Below are positions 54,142 through 63,567 of a stretch of DNA of 64,000 bases, in pieces. The position numbers and the translations under genes were made by a program. The notes beneath the pieces were generated by a model. That model did no database searches and was not told where the DNA came from. It worked only from the letters and a program-made list of their open reading frames with translations. Every line of letters begins with the position of its first letter. The first letter of the stretch is position 1. The stretch lies in NCBI RefSeq assembly GCF_002900095.1, contig NZ_LLKN01000002.1, positions 1,674,001 to 1,738,000 of the forward strand, given 5' to 3'. The stretch is from Salegentibacter mishustinae. Lineage in GTDB: Bacteria; Bacteroidota; Bacteroidia; Flavobacteriales; Flavobacteriaceae.

Positions 54142-55023
54142 ATGGATTTTACTAAAAAAATGCTTCGGGACGATGCTTTAAAAGGCAAAACAATTATCGT
54201 AACCGGTGGAGGAAGTGGCCTCGGAAAAGCAATGACCAAATACTTTATGGAACTTGGCGCTAATGTAGCTATAACTTCCAGAAATCTGGAAAAACTTCAA
54301 AATACAGCCAAAGAACTTGAAAATGAGACCGGAGGTAAATGTTTCGCTGTTCAATGCGATGTTAGACATTACGATCAGGTAGAAAATATGCGCGATGAAG
54401 TTCTAAAAGAATTTGGAAACATAGATGTTTTATTAAACAATGCTGCAGGAAACTTTATTTCTCCAACCGAGAGATTAAGCGCCAATGCTTTTGATACTAT
54501 TATTGACATTGTGCTAAAAGGAAGTAAAAACTGTACCATGGCGCTTGGAAAACATTGGATAGATACAAAACAAAAAGAAAAAACCGTACTAAATATTGTG
54601 ACCACTTATGCGTGGACAGGTTCTGCTTATGTAGTGCCAAGTGCTACCGCGAAAGCAGGAGTTTTGGCTATGACGCGCTCCTTAGCGGTAGAATGGGCAA
54701 AATACGGAATTAGGTTCAATGCAATTGCACCCGGCCCCTTCCCCACTAAAGGCGCCTGGGATAGATTATTGCCGGGAGATTTAAAAGATAAATTCGATCT
54801 TGCTAAAAAAGTTCCACTAAAAAGAGTTGGTGAGCATCAGGAATTGGCAAACCTTGCCGCCTATTTGGTCTCAGATTTTTCAGCTTATGTAAATGGTGAA
54901 GTAATTACCATAGATGGAGGCGAATGGCTTAAAGGTGCAGGCCAGTTTAACTTATTAGAAGCAATCCCCGAGGAAATGTGGGATCAATTGGAGGCCATGA
55001 TTAAAGCTAAGAAAGGTAATTAA
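54142..55023 (+). CDS. SDR oxidoreductase, 2,4-dienoyl-CoA reductase-like
   Basis: This 293-residue short-chain dehydrogenase has the cofactor motif TIIVTGGGSGLGKAMTKYF, SRNLEKL suggesting NADPH binding, and NNAAGNFISPTERLS. The usual YxxxK active-site Tyr is missing: the region reads VPSATAKAGVLAMTRSLAVE, with Lys kept, as in the 2,4-dienoyl-CoA reductase branch (DECR-like). Those enzymes reduce dienoyl-CoA during breakdown of unsaturated fatty acids. It lies after the methylmalonyl-CoA mutase genes, a plausible acyl-CoA setting. The 97-bp gap and the palindrome upstream suggest its own regulation. Confidence 0.82.
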   Translation: MDFTKKMLRDDALKGKTIIVTGGGSGLGKAMTKYFMELGANVAITSRNLEKLQNTAKELENETGGKCFAVQCDVRHYDQVENMRDEVLKEFGNIDVLLNNAAGNFISPTERLSANAFDTIIDIVLKGSKNCTMALGKHWIDTKQKEKTVLNIVTTYAWTGSAYVVPSATAKAGVLAMTRSLAVEWAKYGIRFNAIAPGPFPTKGAWDRLLPGDLKDKFDLAKKVPLKRVGEHQELANLAAYLVSDFSAYVNGEVITIDGGEWLKGAGQFNLLEAIPEEMWDQLEAMIKAKKGN

Positions 55024-55048
55024 GTATCTTTTTTTAAGTTTATATTTC

Positions 55049-55083
55049 AAAGCCTGGAACTTTTAAAAGTTGCAGGCTTTTTT
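55049..55083 (+). terminator. Terminator of the SDR gene
   Basis: An 8-bp stem AAAGCCTG/CAGGCTTT (55049-55056 with 55073-55080) with an inner AACTTTT/AAAAGTT stem, then further T residues. Confidence 0.85.
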
Positions 55084-55196
55084 ATTTCATATAAGTAATC
55101 TCACAAAACCTTTTTCAACTAAATATTTAATTCTATTGAAAATAATATCACAAAAGATGTATATTGTTGCACAATTAATCAATAACACCTATTTAA

Positions 55197-58028
55197 ATGA
55201 AAAAATTACTACTGAATTCATTAATTCTTTTCTTAGCAGTCAATGTTGGATTGCAAGCTCAGGAGAGTGAAAATATTCCGATAAGTCCCAAAGTTAAGAT
55301 GGGCAAGTTGGATAACGGCCTTACCTATTATATTAGAAATAATGAACGCCCCGAAGACAAATTAGAGCTCCGTTTGGTTATAAACGCCGGTTCTATTCTT
55401 GAAAATGAAGATCAACAAGGTTTGGCTCATTTTGTAGAACACATGAATTTTAATGGCACCGAAAATTTTGAAAAAAATGAACTGGTAGATTACCTACAAA
55501 GCATTGGTGTAAAATTTGGCGCCGATCTTAATGCATATACCAGTTTTGATGAAACTGTTTATATTCTTCCTATCCCCAGCGATGATGACGAAACCCTAAA
55601 CACCGGTTTTCAAATACTTGAAGATTGGGCGCATAAAGCTACTATGACCGATGAGGATATCGATGAAGAACGCGGTGTGGTTATGGAAGAATACCGTTTA
55701 GGCCTTGGTCCCGATAAGCGTATGATGCAGGAATACCTTCCAAAAGTAATGTATAACTCTCATTATGCAAACAGGCTTCCTATTGGAAAAAAAGAGGTGA
55801 TTCAGGAAGCAGATTACGAAACTGTTCGCAATTTTTATAAAGACTGGTACCGTCCAGATCTTATGGCTGTTGTGGCTGTAGGAGATTTGGATGTTGAAAA
55901 GATAGAAGAAAAGATCAAAGAGCACTTTTCTAACCTGGAACCAGTAGAAAATCCCAGAGAAAGGAAAACTTATGATCTTCCCAATCACGAAGAAACCTTT
56001 GTTTCTATAGCTACAGATGAAGAAGCTCCATTTTCCCAGGTTCGTGTGTATTATAAAGACCACAAAGAATCTGAAGATGTGGTTACTAAAGAGGATTATA
56101 TAGATCAGATGGAAAAAAATCTTTTCTCAACAATGATCAATAACCGTTTAAGTGAACTTACTAATAGTTCAAATCCTCCCTTCAACTATGGTTATTCTTA
56201 CTATGGAGGCACTTTTGCCAGGAATAAAAATGCCTACCAGTCTTTCGCGATGACTGGCGAAAACCAGCAATTAGAATCTCTTAAAGCTTTACTGGAAGAA
56301 AATGAGCGTGTAAAACGTCATGGTTTTACGAAAAGTGAATTTGAAAGAGCTAAGAGTGAATATCTGGCAAGATTGGAGAAACAATACAAAGACCGAGACA
56401 AACAGGAAAGCGGTCGCCTGGTGAATCAGTATGTAAGCCATTTTCTTGAAAACTCCCCTATTCCGGGAACTGAATGGCGCTACAATTTTGCCCAGGAAAA
56501 CTTAGAAAATATTGAGCTTGAAGAAATAAACGGACTTATTTCTGAATTTCTTCACGAAGATAATCGCGTAATTGTTCTTACCGGGCCTAAAAAAGAAGGT
56601 TTAGAGCCGGTTAAGGAAGAAGAGGTTATGTCACTTTTAGAGGAAATTAAAAACTCTGAAATTGCCGCTTACGAAGAAGAAAAGTTGCGTGATAATTTAA
56701 TGACTAAAATGCCCAATGCCGGTAGCGTAGTAGAAACCAAAGAGAACGAGGAAGTTGGTTTCACACGATTAAAACTTAGCAATGGCGCTGAAGTAGTTTA
56801 CAAAAAAACCGACTTTAAAAATGATGAAATCCTATTTAGCGCTAAAAGTATGGGAGGTACTTCCTTGTATTCAGATGAAGATTACTTAAATACTGCTTTA
56901 GCTAATAGCGGTCTTTCTCAAGCCGGGATTGCAGATCTTTCTATAAACGATCTTAGTAAAATGATGAGCGGAAAAATAGTTCAGGTTCGTCCGGAAATTT
57001 CGGGAATTACCGAGGGCTTTAGTGGTTCGTCAACCCCAAAAGACCTTGAAACACTATTTCAAATGGTTCATCTTTATTTCACCGATCTTAATAAGGATGA
57101 AGAAGCCTATACCGCTTTTGCAAATAAGCAAAAGGCATTTTTAGGAAACTTAATGTCTAATCCTAATTTTTATTTTCAGAATGAATTAGGGAAATTCAGA
57201 AATGAAGGCAATCCAAGATATGTTGGTTTTCCAACTCCAGAAAAATACGATGCACAGGATTATGAATTAGCTTACAAAAAATACCAGGAGCGTTTTGCCA
57301 ATGCTGGTGATTTCACCTTTTATTTTGTAGGAAATATAGATGAAGAAAAAGTAAAAGAATACGCTTCAACCTATATTGCGAGCTTACCTTCTTCAGAAGA
57401 AACCGAAGAATTTGAAGTGCCTGAATTTAAACCTTCAACTTCAGGAGATAAGAAAGTGATTTACAAAGGAACCGATCCTAAAAGTATGGTAAATATTATT
57501 TGGAATGGGGAAACCGATTATGAAGCGGAAAAGGATTTTACGATGAAAGCTCTAGGAGAGATCCTAACGATAAAACTGGTAGAGCAACTTAGAGAAGAAG
57601 AAGCCGGGGTATATGGAGTTGGCGCCCGTGGCAACCTAAGCAAAATTCCTTATGGGTCTTATAGCTTTAGTATTTCTTTTCCTTGTGGGCCTGAAAATGT
57701 GGAAAGCTTAACTGAAGCTGCACTTGCTGAAGTTGAAAAAATTAAAGAAAACGGCCCAACTGAAAAGGATCTTGAAAAAATTAAAGAAACCTTTTTAGTA
57801 CAGCGCAAAGATCAGCTTCAGGAAAACCGTTTTTGGTTGGATCAACTGGAATCGGCTGATATGGAAGACCGTGAAATAAATGAAGTCTTAAAATATGAAG
57901 AAAAAGTAGCTGCTTTAACAAAAGAAGAAATTAAGGAAGTTGCCAACGAATATTTAAACGAGAATTATTTACTAGGTATTCTAATGCCAGAGAAAAAAGA
58001 AGGTCAAGCTTCAGAAGCCGGGGAATAA
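55197..58028 (+). CDS. M16-family zinc metallopeptidase, exported
   Basis: This 943-residue protease has a signal peptide (ending LQAQ), then two M16 modules. The first has the inverse zinc motif HFVEH (residues 78-82) and, further on, the third ligand region ERGVVMEEYRLG. The second module, from about residue 500, lacks the motif, as usual for two-module pitrilysin-like enzymes, and has a VYGVGARGNLSKIPYGSY segment. Such enzymes digest peptides in the periplasm. A TATATTG stretch before the start could be a promoter but is not a strict match. It is monocistronic with a strong terminator. Confidence 0.93.
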   Translation: MKKLLLNSLILFLAVNVGLQAQESENIPISPKVKMGKLDNGLTYYIRNNERPEDKLELRLVINAGSILENEDQQGLAHFVEHMNFNGTENFEKNELVDYLQSIGVKFGADLNAYTSFDETVYILPIPSDDDETLNTGFQILEDWAHKATMTDEDIDEERGVVMEEYRLGLGPDKRMMQEYLPKVMYNSHYANRLPIGKKEVIQEADYETVRNFYKDWYRPDLMAVVAVGDLDVEKIEEKIKEHFSNLEPVENPRERKTYDLPNHEETFVSIATDEEAPFSQVRVYYKDHKESEDVVTKEDYIDQMEKNLFSTMINNRLSELTNSSNPPFNYGYSYYGGTFARNKNAYQSFAMTGENQQLESLKALLEENERVKRHGFTKSEFERAKSEYLARLEKQYKDRDKQESGRLVNQYVSHFLENSPIPGTEWRYNFAQENLENIELEEINGLISEFLHEDNRVIVLTGPKKEGLEPVKEEEVMSLLEEIKNSEIAAYEEEKLRDNLMTKMPNAGSVVETKENEEVGFTRLKLSNGAEVVYKKTDFKNDEILFSAKSMGGTSLYSDEDYLNTALANSGLSQAGIADLSINDLSKMMSGKIVQVRPEISGITEGFSGSSTPKDLETLFQMVHLYFTDLNKDEEAYTAFANKQKAFLGNLMSNPNFYFQNELGKFRNEGNPRYVGFPTPEKYDAQDYELAYKKYQERFANAGDFTFYFVGNIDEEKVKEYASTYIASLPSSEETEEFEVPEFKPSTSGDKKVIYKGTDPKSMVNIIWNGETDYEAEKDFTMKALGEILTIKLVEQLREEEAGVYGVGARGNLSKIPYGSYSFSISFPCGPENVESLTEAALAEVEKIKENGPTEKDLEKIKETFLVQRKDQLQENRFWLDQLESADMEDREINEVLKYEEKVAALTKEEIKEVANEYLNENYLLGILMPEKKEGQASEAGE

Positions 58029-58058
58029 TCCGAGATTTGCTTAATATTAATTTATTTA

Positions 58059-58097
58059 AAACCGATTGTTGTGCTTTTCTGGCAACAATCGGTTTTT
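58059..58097 (+). terminator. Terminator of the M16 protease gene
   Basis: A perfect 13-bp stem AAACCGATTGTTG/CAACAATCGGTTT (58059-58071 with 58083-58095) with an 11-nt loop and a T run after it. Confidence 0.92.
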
Positions 58098-58177
58098 TAT
58101 GTATAAGCTGTTAACAAAATCATTTTATAAACCTGTAATAAATTGTATTTTTACCCTTCAAAAATCATAAAAACTTA

Positions 58178-58942
58178 ATGGGTAAAATCATTGCTATTGC
58201 AAACCAAAAGGGAGGAGTGGGGAAAACTACTACCTCGGTAAACCTGGCCGCTTCGCTTGGAGTACTTGAAAAGAAAGTATTGTTAATAGATGCAGACCCA
58301 CAGGCCAACGCCACTTCCGGACTCGGAATTGACGTAGAAGAGGTTGAATTAGGTACTTACCAGCTTTTTGAAGACTCGATAGCTCCTGAAGAATGTATTC
58401 AAAAAACCAGTTCTCCAAATCTTGATATTATTCCTGCTCATATAGATCTTGTGGCTATAGAAATTGAGTTGGTAGATCAGGATGCCAGAGAATCTATGCT
58501 AAAAAAGGCTATTACCCCGCTAAAAGAGCTGTATGATTTTATTTTAATTGACTGTGCCCCTTCCCTGGGTTTATTAACTTTAAATGCATTGACCGCTTCA
58601 GATTCGGTGGTTATTCCAATACAGTGTGAATATTTTGCGCTGGAAGGTTTAGGTAAATTATTGAATACTATAAAAAGCGTTCAGAAAATTCATAATAATA
58701 AACTGGATATTGAAGGTTTATTGCTTACTATGTATGATTCTCGCTTAAGGTTATCTAACCAGGTGGTAGAAGAAGTACAGAAGCATTTTGGCGAGATGGT
58801 TTTTGATACAATCATTCAAAGAAATGTGCGTTTAAGTGAAGCCCCAAGTTATGGGGAAAGCATTATTAATTATGATGCAGGCAGCAAAGGAGCCAGCAAT
58901 TATTTAAGCCTGGCACATGAAATTATAAAGAAAAACTCGTAG
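58178..58942 (+). CDS. parA: Chromosome partitioning ATPase ParA
   Basis: ParA drives segregation of the chromosome origin with ParB-parS. The 254-residue protein has the deviant Walker A KGGVGKTTT (residues 11-19) with its signature Lys11, the Walker A' LLIDADPQANAT, the Walker B FILIDCAPSLGLLT and a typical C-terminal PSYGESIINYD. It is the chromosomal (Soj) type without an N-terminal DNA-binding domain. It is 3 bp from parB. The order parA-parB-DUF5683-dapB-lepB is common in flavobacteria. No clear parS (TGTTTCACGTGAAACA) was found in the window. Confidence 0.95.
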   Translation: MGKIIAIANQKGGVGKTTTSVNLAASLGVLEKKVLLIDADPQANATSGLGIDVEEVELGTYQLFEDSIAPEECIQKTSSPNLDIIPAHIDLVAIEIELVDQDARESMLKKAITPLKELYDFILIDCAPSLGLLTLNALTASDSVVIPIQCEYFALEGLGKLLNTIKSVQKIHNNKLDIEGLLLTMYDSRLRLSNQVVEEVQKHFGEMVFDTIIQRNVRLSEAPSYGESIINYDAGSKGASNYLSLAHEIIKKNS

Positions 58943-58945
58943 AAG

Positions 58946-59851
58946 ATGGCGAAGGCGACCAAAAAACAAGCTTTAGGACGTGGACTTTCAGCTTTATTGA
59001 AAGATCCACAAAACGATATCCAATCTGCAGAAGATAAAAATGCCGACAAACTGGTTGGACATATTGTAGAATTAGATTTAGACTCTGTAGAAGTAAATCC
59101 ATTTCAGCCAAGAACCAGTTTTAATGAAGACAACCTGAAAGAACTCGCGTCTTCAATAAGAGAACTAGGTGTAATCCAGCCAATTACCGTAAGAAAACTG
59201 GATTTTGATAAATACCAATTGGTTTCGGGAGAACGTCGTTATCGCGCTTCAAAATTAGTAGGTTTAGAAACTATTCCTGCATATATAAGGATTGCCAACG
59301 ACCAGGAATCTCTAGAAATGGCATTGGTTGAGAACATCCAACGCCAGGATCTGGATCCTATTGAGATTTCACTTTCTTACCAGCGTTTAATAGATGAAAT
59401 AAACCTTACCCAGGAACAATTAAGTGAACGCATTGGTAAAAATCGCTCTACTATTGCCAACTATTTACGTCTTCTTAAGCTCGACCCTATAATTCAAACA
59501 GGAATGCGAGATGGCTTTATGAGTATGGGCCACGGCCGCGCACTTATAAATGTTAGTGATCCGCAAAAGCAACTGGAGATCTACGAAAAAATACTTCAAA
59601 AATCATTGTCGGTAAGAGAAACCGAGCAACTGGTGCGTGAAGTAAACGAAGGCTCAAAAGCTTCAAAAACTTCCAAAAAAACCGCTGCAGTTCCTACTTC
59701 TTATAAAAAGGGAATTAAAGAATTCTCAGAATATCTCGGGACAAAAGTTGATGTAAAGGTTACTAAAAAAGGATCAGGAAAACTTAGTATTCCATTTTCT
59801 TCCGAAGAAGATTTTATTCGACTAAAAAAACTTATTCAGGGTGAAGACTAA
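58946..59851 (+). CDS. parB: Chromosome partitioning protein ParB
   Basis: ParB is a CTP-dependent clamp that loads at parS and spreads. The 301-residue protein starts with basic residues and RGLSALL (the ParA-stimulating peptide), then the CTP-binding domain with NPFQPRTSF and GERRYR (95-100), VENIQRQDLDPIE, the helix-turn-helix LTQEQLSERIGKNRSTIANYLRLL and a C-terminal dimerisation region. All core motifs are intact. Its 3' end overlaps the GTG start of the DUF5683 gene by 11 bp. Confidence 0.95.
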   Translation: MAKATKKQALGRGLSALLKDPQNDIQSAEDKNADKLVGHIVELDLDSVEVNPFQPRTSFNEDNLKELASSIRELGVIQPITVRKLDFDKYQLVSGERRYRASKLVGLETIPAYIRIANDQESLEMALVENIQRQDLDPIEISLSYQRLIDEINLTQEQLSERIGKNRSTIANYLRLLKLDPIIQTGMRDGFMSMGHGRALINVSDPQKQLEIYEKILQKSLSVRETEQLVREVNEGSKASKTSKKTAAVPTSYKKGIKEFSEYLGTKVDVKVTKKGSGKLSIPFSSEEDFIRLKKLIQGED

Positions 59852-60431
59852 TCGGGTACTATCATTTTTCTTTTTTCTGTTGTTCGTTTTTACACTTACA
59901 GCCCAGGAAGATTCCTTAAGGATTGAAAACCCTGAATTAATAGATACAATTTCAGAAGAAAAAGATTATAAACCTTATAATGCATTGGCACCCGCAAAAG
60001 CTGCATTCTACTCGGCTATCCTACCCGGATTGGGCCAGGCATACAACGGTAAATACTGGAAAATTCCGTTGGTTTACGCCGGAATTGGTACCGGAGTTTA
60101 TTTTTATATAAATAACAATAAAGAATGGAACCGCTATAGAGATGCTTATAAAAATCGGCTTGCTGGTAGAAAAGATGAATTTACTGTTGATGGAGACGAA
60201 AGAATATCTGACGACGGACTAATAAGAGCACAGGAATTTTACCGCAGAAATAAGGAAATCTCGATACTGGTAATTGCAGGGTTTTACGTATTAAATATTA
60301 TTGATGCTAATGTAAACGCGCATCTACAACAATTTAATGTTAGTGAAGACCTTAGTTTAAAACCTAATATGGAGTTTGACGATTTTACAGGCAAGTCCAA
60401 CTATGGACTATCTTTAAATTTTAGATTTTAA
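59841..60431 (+). CDS. DUF5683 membrane protein
   Basis: This 196-residue protein has an N-terminal signal (start GTG, MKTNRVLSFFFFLLFVFT...TAQ), a DUF5683 core with LAPAKAAFYSAILPGLGQAYNGKYWKIPLVY and GTGVYFYINNNKEWNRYRDAY, and a second hydrophobic segment (ISILVIAGFYVLNIIDANV). It is found in the same place in many flavobacteria, after parAB, so a role in cell envelope or division is plausible but not proven. The start lies within parB; the overlap suggests coupled translation. The last strand-like stretch NYGLSLNFRF could be an outer-membrane type ending. Confidence 0.85.
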   Translation: MKTNRVLSFFFFLLFVFTLTAQEDSLRIENPELIDTISEEKDYKPYNALAPAKAAFYSAILPGLGQAYNGKYWKIPLVYAGIGTGVYFYINNNKEWNRYRDAYKNRLAGRKDEFTVDGDERISDDGLIRAQEFYRRNKEISILVIAGFYVLNIIDANVNAHLQQFNVSEDLSLKPNMEFDDFTGKSNYGLSLNFRF

Positions 60432-60503
60432 AGATAAAAATAGATAGCATAGGAATATTGTTATCCTTTCAATTAGAATTATAAGTAGATTAAAAAAATA
60501 GAG

Positions 60504-61220
60504 ATGAAACTAGCACTTTTAGGATACGGAAAAATGGGGAAGACCATCGAAGAGATTGCAGTAAACCGTGGTCACGAAATTGTTTTAAAACTTGAAGAAG
60601 ATATTGACACCTTCGAACTGGATAAAATGGAAATTGATGTTGCTATAGATTTTAGTGTTCCAAAAGCAGCATTCAAGAATATTACCACCTGTTTTAAAAA
60701 TAATATACCAGTAGTTTGCGGAACCACAGGCTGGCTTGATGACTATGAAAAGGCGGTAGATATCTGCAAAAAAGAAGATTCTGCATTTATCTATGCTTCA
60801 AATTTTAGTGTGGGCGTTAATCTTTTCTTTGAACTGAACCGGAAACTGGCGAAGATGATGAATGGTATGAGTGATTATGAAGTGGAAATTGAAGAAATTC
60901 ACCATACACAAAAACAAGATGCACCCAGTGGAACCGCTATAAGCCTGGCGCAGCAGATAATTACTGAAAACGATAAAAAGAACAACTGGCAACTGGATCA
61001 TGCTGAAGAAGATGAGATTCCAGTAAAAGCCAAAAGAATTGAAAACGTTCCCGGCACCCACACCGTTTCTTACATATCTAAAATAGATACTATTGAAATT
61101 ATGCATACCGCCAAATCCAGGGAAGGTTTTGCCCTTGGTGCTGTAATTTCCGCCGAATGGATCAAAGATAAAAAAGGCGTTTTCACCATGAAAGACGTAC
61201 TTTCTGACCAAATAAAATAG
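60504..61220 (+). CDS. dapB: 4-Hydroxy-tetrahydrodipicolinate reductase
   Basis: DapB makes tetrahydrodipicolinate in lysine and diaminopimelate synthesis. The 238-residue protein has the cofactor motif LALLGYGKMGKTIEEIA, the VAIDFS strand, VVCGTTGWLDDY and the catalytic stretch EIEEIHHTQKQDAPSGTA with the His-His and Lys. The C-terminus MHTAKSREGFALGAVISAEW matches the family. The adjacent lepB and parB genes point to a core envelope cluster rather than a lysine operon. Confidence 0.95.
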   Translation: MKLALLGYGKMGKTIEEIAVNRGHEIVLKLEEDIDTFELDKMEIDVAIDFSVPKAAFKNITTCFKNNIPVVCGTTGWLDDYEKAVDICKKEDSAFIYASNFSVGVNLFFELNRKLAKMMNGMSDYEVEIEEIHHTQKQDAPSGTAISLAQQIITENDKKNNWQLDHAEEDEIPVKAKRIENVPGTHTVSYISKIDTIEIMHTAKSREGFALGAVISAEWIKDKKGVFTMKDVLSDQIK

Positions 61221-61280
61221 AATTGAAGGTCAACAGTATTAAGTTGGCAAAAACAATAATCCCGAGGTAAGGAGGCATTT

Positions 61281-61320
61281 TATCTCACTTAGTAAGTAAC
61301 AAATTCTAAGTATTGTTACT
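61281..61320. promoter_or_regulatory. Palindromic motif copy 2 and adjacent dyad before lepB
   Basis: TATCTCACTTAGTAAGTAA (61281-61299) repeats the motif found before the SDR gene with one base changed. It overlaps a dyad AGTAACAA/TTGTTACT (61295-61302 with 61313-61320, 10-bp spacer) 21 bp before the lepB start. Confidence 0.35.
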
Positions 61321-61341
61321 AATAAAGCAAAGACTAAAAAT

Positions 61342-62916
61342 ATGACATTTACAGAATGGTTTCTCTTTTTCCTGCTGGTGCAGGTTATTCACTTTGCAGG
61401 TACCTGGAAACTATATAAAAAAGCAGGCAGGCAAGCCTGGGAAGCCGCAATTCCCGTTTATAATGCTGTAATTTTAATGAAGATCATAAACCGCCCGTGG
61501 TGGTGGGTGATCCTTCTTTTTATACCCATTGTAAACCTAATTATGTTCCCTGTAATTTGGGTGGAGACCATTAGGAGTTTTGGACGTCACAGCACTACAG
61601 ATACGCTTTTGGCTATTTTTACACTCGGTTTTTATATTTACTATATAAACTACGCAACCGATGTAAAATACATTGAAGACCGAAGCTTAAAACCCAGAAC
61701 AGCTGCCGGTGAATGGATAAGCTCTATACTTTTTGCAGTTATCGCGGCTACAATTGTGCATACTTATGTGATGCAGCCCTTCACCATACCAACTTCTTCT
61801 TTAGAGAAAACATTACTGGTAGGCGACTTTTTGTTTGTGAGTAAGTTTCATTATGGTGCAAGATTACCAAGAACCGCTGTAGCTTTTCCTATGGTTCATG
61901 ACACTATTCCGGTTTTAGGAGTTAAATCTTACTTAACCGAGCCTCAAATTCCTTATTTAAGATTACCGGGCTTTGAAGAGATAGAACGTAATGATATTGT
62001 AGTATTTAACTGGCCTGTAGATACAGTAAACGCTTTTCAGCAATATGGTGATGGGAAATATTATTACAAACCTATAGATAAGAAATCTAATTACGTAAAA
62101 CGAGCGGTTGGACTTCCGGGAGACTCACTTCAGGTAAGTGAAGGAAAGGTAATTGTAAACAACGAACCACTTCAACTTCCCGGTCGGGCAAAACCACAGT
62201 TTACCTATTATGGTACCACGAATGGTCAGGGCTTCAATCCAAGATATTTATATGAAGAATATGATATTACCGATGGATATTATCACGATCCCAATACCAA
62301 TCAATTCTATATAAAAGCTTTAACCGAAGCTGCGTATAACAGAATTAAAAATCATCCACACGTTACCAGCATCCAAAGATATTCTGATTCTTTAGGGGCT
62401 AAAAACCGAAGTATTTTTCCTAACGATGGAAAATTAAGTTGGAATAACGATCATATGGGACCAATTTATATCCCAAAAGAAGGAGTAACTGTAGATCTTA
62501 CTTCTGAATCGATGCCATTCTATAAGCGAATTATAGAAACTTATGAAGGCAGCGAAATGGGCATAAATAATAAATTAAGCCTAAACGGCACCCAGGTTTT
62601 ATTAAACGGTCAACCTACAAATTCTTACACCTTCAAGCAGAATTATTACTGGATGATGGGAGATAACCGCCATAACAGTGAAGACAGCCGTACCTGGGGC
62701 TTTGTACCGGAAAATCACGTGGTAGGAAAACCTGTTTTTGTATGGATGAGCTGGGATGCCAATGCGCAGGGCTTTTTTAATAAAATTAGATGGGATCGCG
62801 TTTTTACAACGGTAAAAGGAGACGCTCGACCTACCTCCTACTTACCTTATTTCCTTATTATAGTCGTTATTATTATTGCCTTCAATTACTTTAAAAAACG
62901 CAGGAAAAACGCTTAA
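61342..62916 (+). CDS. lepB: Signal peptidase I
   Basis: LepB cuts signal peptides from exported proteins in the inner membrane. The 524-residue protein starts with a DUF5684-like membrane region (about 1-105, four helices), then a further helix anchor (residues 124-143), the active Ser153 in IPTSSLEKTLLVGD, Lys253 in NYVKRAVGLPGDSL and the conserved GDNRHNSEDSRTWGFVP. The residue after the Ser is Leu instead of the usual Met. A long insertion between Lys253 and the GDNR box and a final membrane helix explain its large size, as is typical for flavobacteria. WbqC follows directly. Confidence 0.93.
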   Translation: MTFTEWFLFFLLVQVIHFAGTWKLYKKAGRQAWEAAIPVYNAVILMKIINRPWWWVILLFIPIVNLIMFPVIWVETIRSFGRHSTTDTLLAIFTLGFYIYYINYATDVKYIEDRSLKPRTAAGEWISSILFAVIAATIVHTYVMQPFTIPTSSLEKTLLVGDFLFVSKFHYGARLPRTAVAFPMVHDTIPVLGVKSYLTEPQIPYLRLPGFEEIERNDIVVFNWPVDTVNAFQQYGDGKYYYKPIDKKSNYVKRAVGLPGDSLQVSEGKVIVNNEPLQLPGRAKPQFTYYGTTNGQGFNPRYLYEEYDITDGYYHDPNTNQFYIKALTEAAYNRIKNHPHVTSIQRYSDSLGAKNRSIFPNDGKLSWNNDHMGPIYIPKEGVTVDLTSESMPFYKRIIETYEGSEMGINNKLSLNGTQVLLNGQPTNSYTFKQNYYWMMGDNRHNSEDSRTWGFVPENHVVGKPVFVWMSWDANAQGFFNKIRWDRVFTTVKGDARPTSYLPYFLIIVVIIIAFNYFKKRRKNA

Positions 62917-63567
62917 ATGGAAGAAATTCTAATACATCCGGCCTATTTTGGGCCGGTTTCTCAATTTGTTGTGCTGGTAAAAGCAGATAAAGTTCATTTT
63001 GAAAATGAAGATAATTATCAGAAACAAACCTATAGAAACCGGATGTATATCTATGATTCTAACGGAAAATTACTACTTAATATTCCCATTAAGCATCGGT
63101 CGGCTTTAACGGGTGAGCCTAAAAAAGCAGGAAAGCACCAACTCTATAAAGAGGTGCAAATTGAAAACGATTTTGAATGGCAAAAGCAACATTGGCGAGC
63201 CCTAAAAGCTTCTTACCAAACTTCACCATTTTTCGAGTTTTATGAAGATGAAATTTACCCGCTTTATCATAAGAAATACGATTACCTATTAGACTTTAAT
63301 TACGCCTGTTTGGAGTTTGTAACCGAAGCACTTCAGTTGGATATGAATTTCAGTAAAACTTCAGAATACATTCTTCATCCTGAAGATAAAAAAGACTTAA
63401 GACCTCTGATAAATGCAAAAGGAAAGTTCAACTTTCAGCATCAGGAATACACTCAGGTTTTTCAGGATAAACTCGGTTTTCTACCGAATTTAAGCATCTT
63501 AGACTTGATTTTTAATGAAGGTCCAAATAGTTTAAATTTTCTGGAAGCGCAGGAATTTAAATTTTAA
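62917..63567 (+). CDS. WbqC-family protein
   Basis: This 216-residue protein starts right after the lepB stop (no gap), so it is co-translated. It has the WbqC pattern: ILIHPAYFGPVSQFV, YRNRMYIYDSNGKLLLNIPI, and HWRALKASYQTSPFFEFYED, then LLDFNYACLEFV. WbqC was first seen in O-antigen loci and may be an acyl- or sugar-modifying enzyme, but the activity is unproved. Here it lies in a core envelope cluster. The stop overlaps by 11 bp the convergent end of the next gene. Confidence 0.85.
   Translation: MEEILIHPAYFGPVSQFVVLVKADKVHFENEDNYQKQTYRNRMYIYDSNGKLLLNIPIKHRSALTGEPKKAGKHQLYKEVQIENDFEWQKQHWRALKASYQTSPFFEFYEDEIYPLYHKKYDYLLDFNYACLEFVTEALQLDMNFSKTSEYILHPEDKKDLRPLINAKGKFNFQHQEYTQVFQDKLGFLPNLSILDLIFNEGPNSLNFLEAQEFKF

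Noticed and set aside
54142-55023. Missing catalytic Tyr of the SDR as evidence for an inactive enzyme
   Set aside because: The same change is normal in the 2,4-dienoyl-CoA reductase branch, so it is a family trait rather than a defect.
55070-55270. 66-codon frame between the SDR gene and the M16 protease gene
   Set aside because: It begins in the SDR terminator and runs into the start of the protease in another frame, without family features.
57900-60500. parS site near parAB
   Set aside because: I looked for TGTTTCACGTGAAACA and close variants near the par genes, and for CACGTG cores elsewhere. The cores found (for example near 30486 and 62719) lie in coding sequence without matching flanks.
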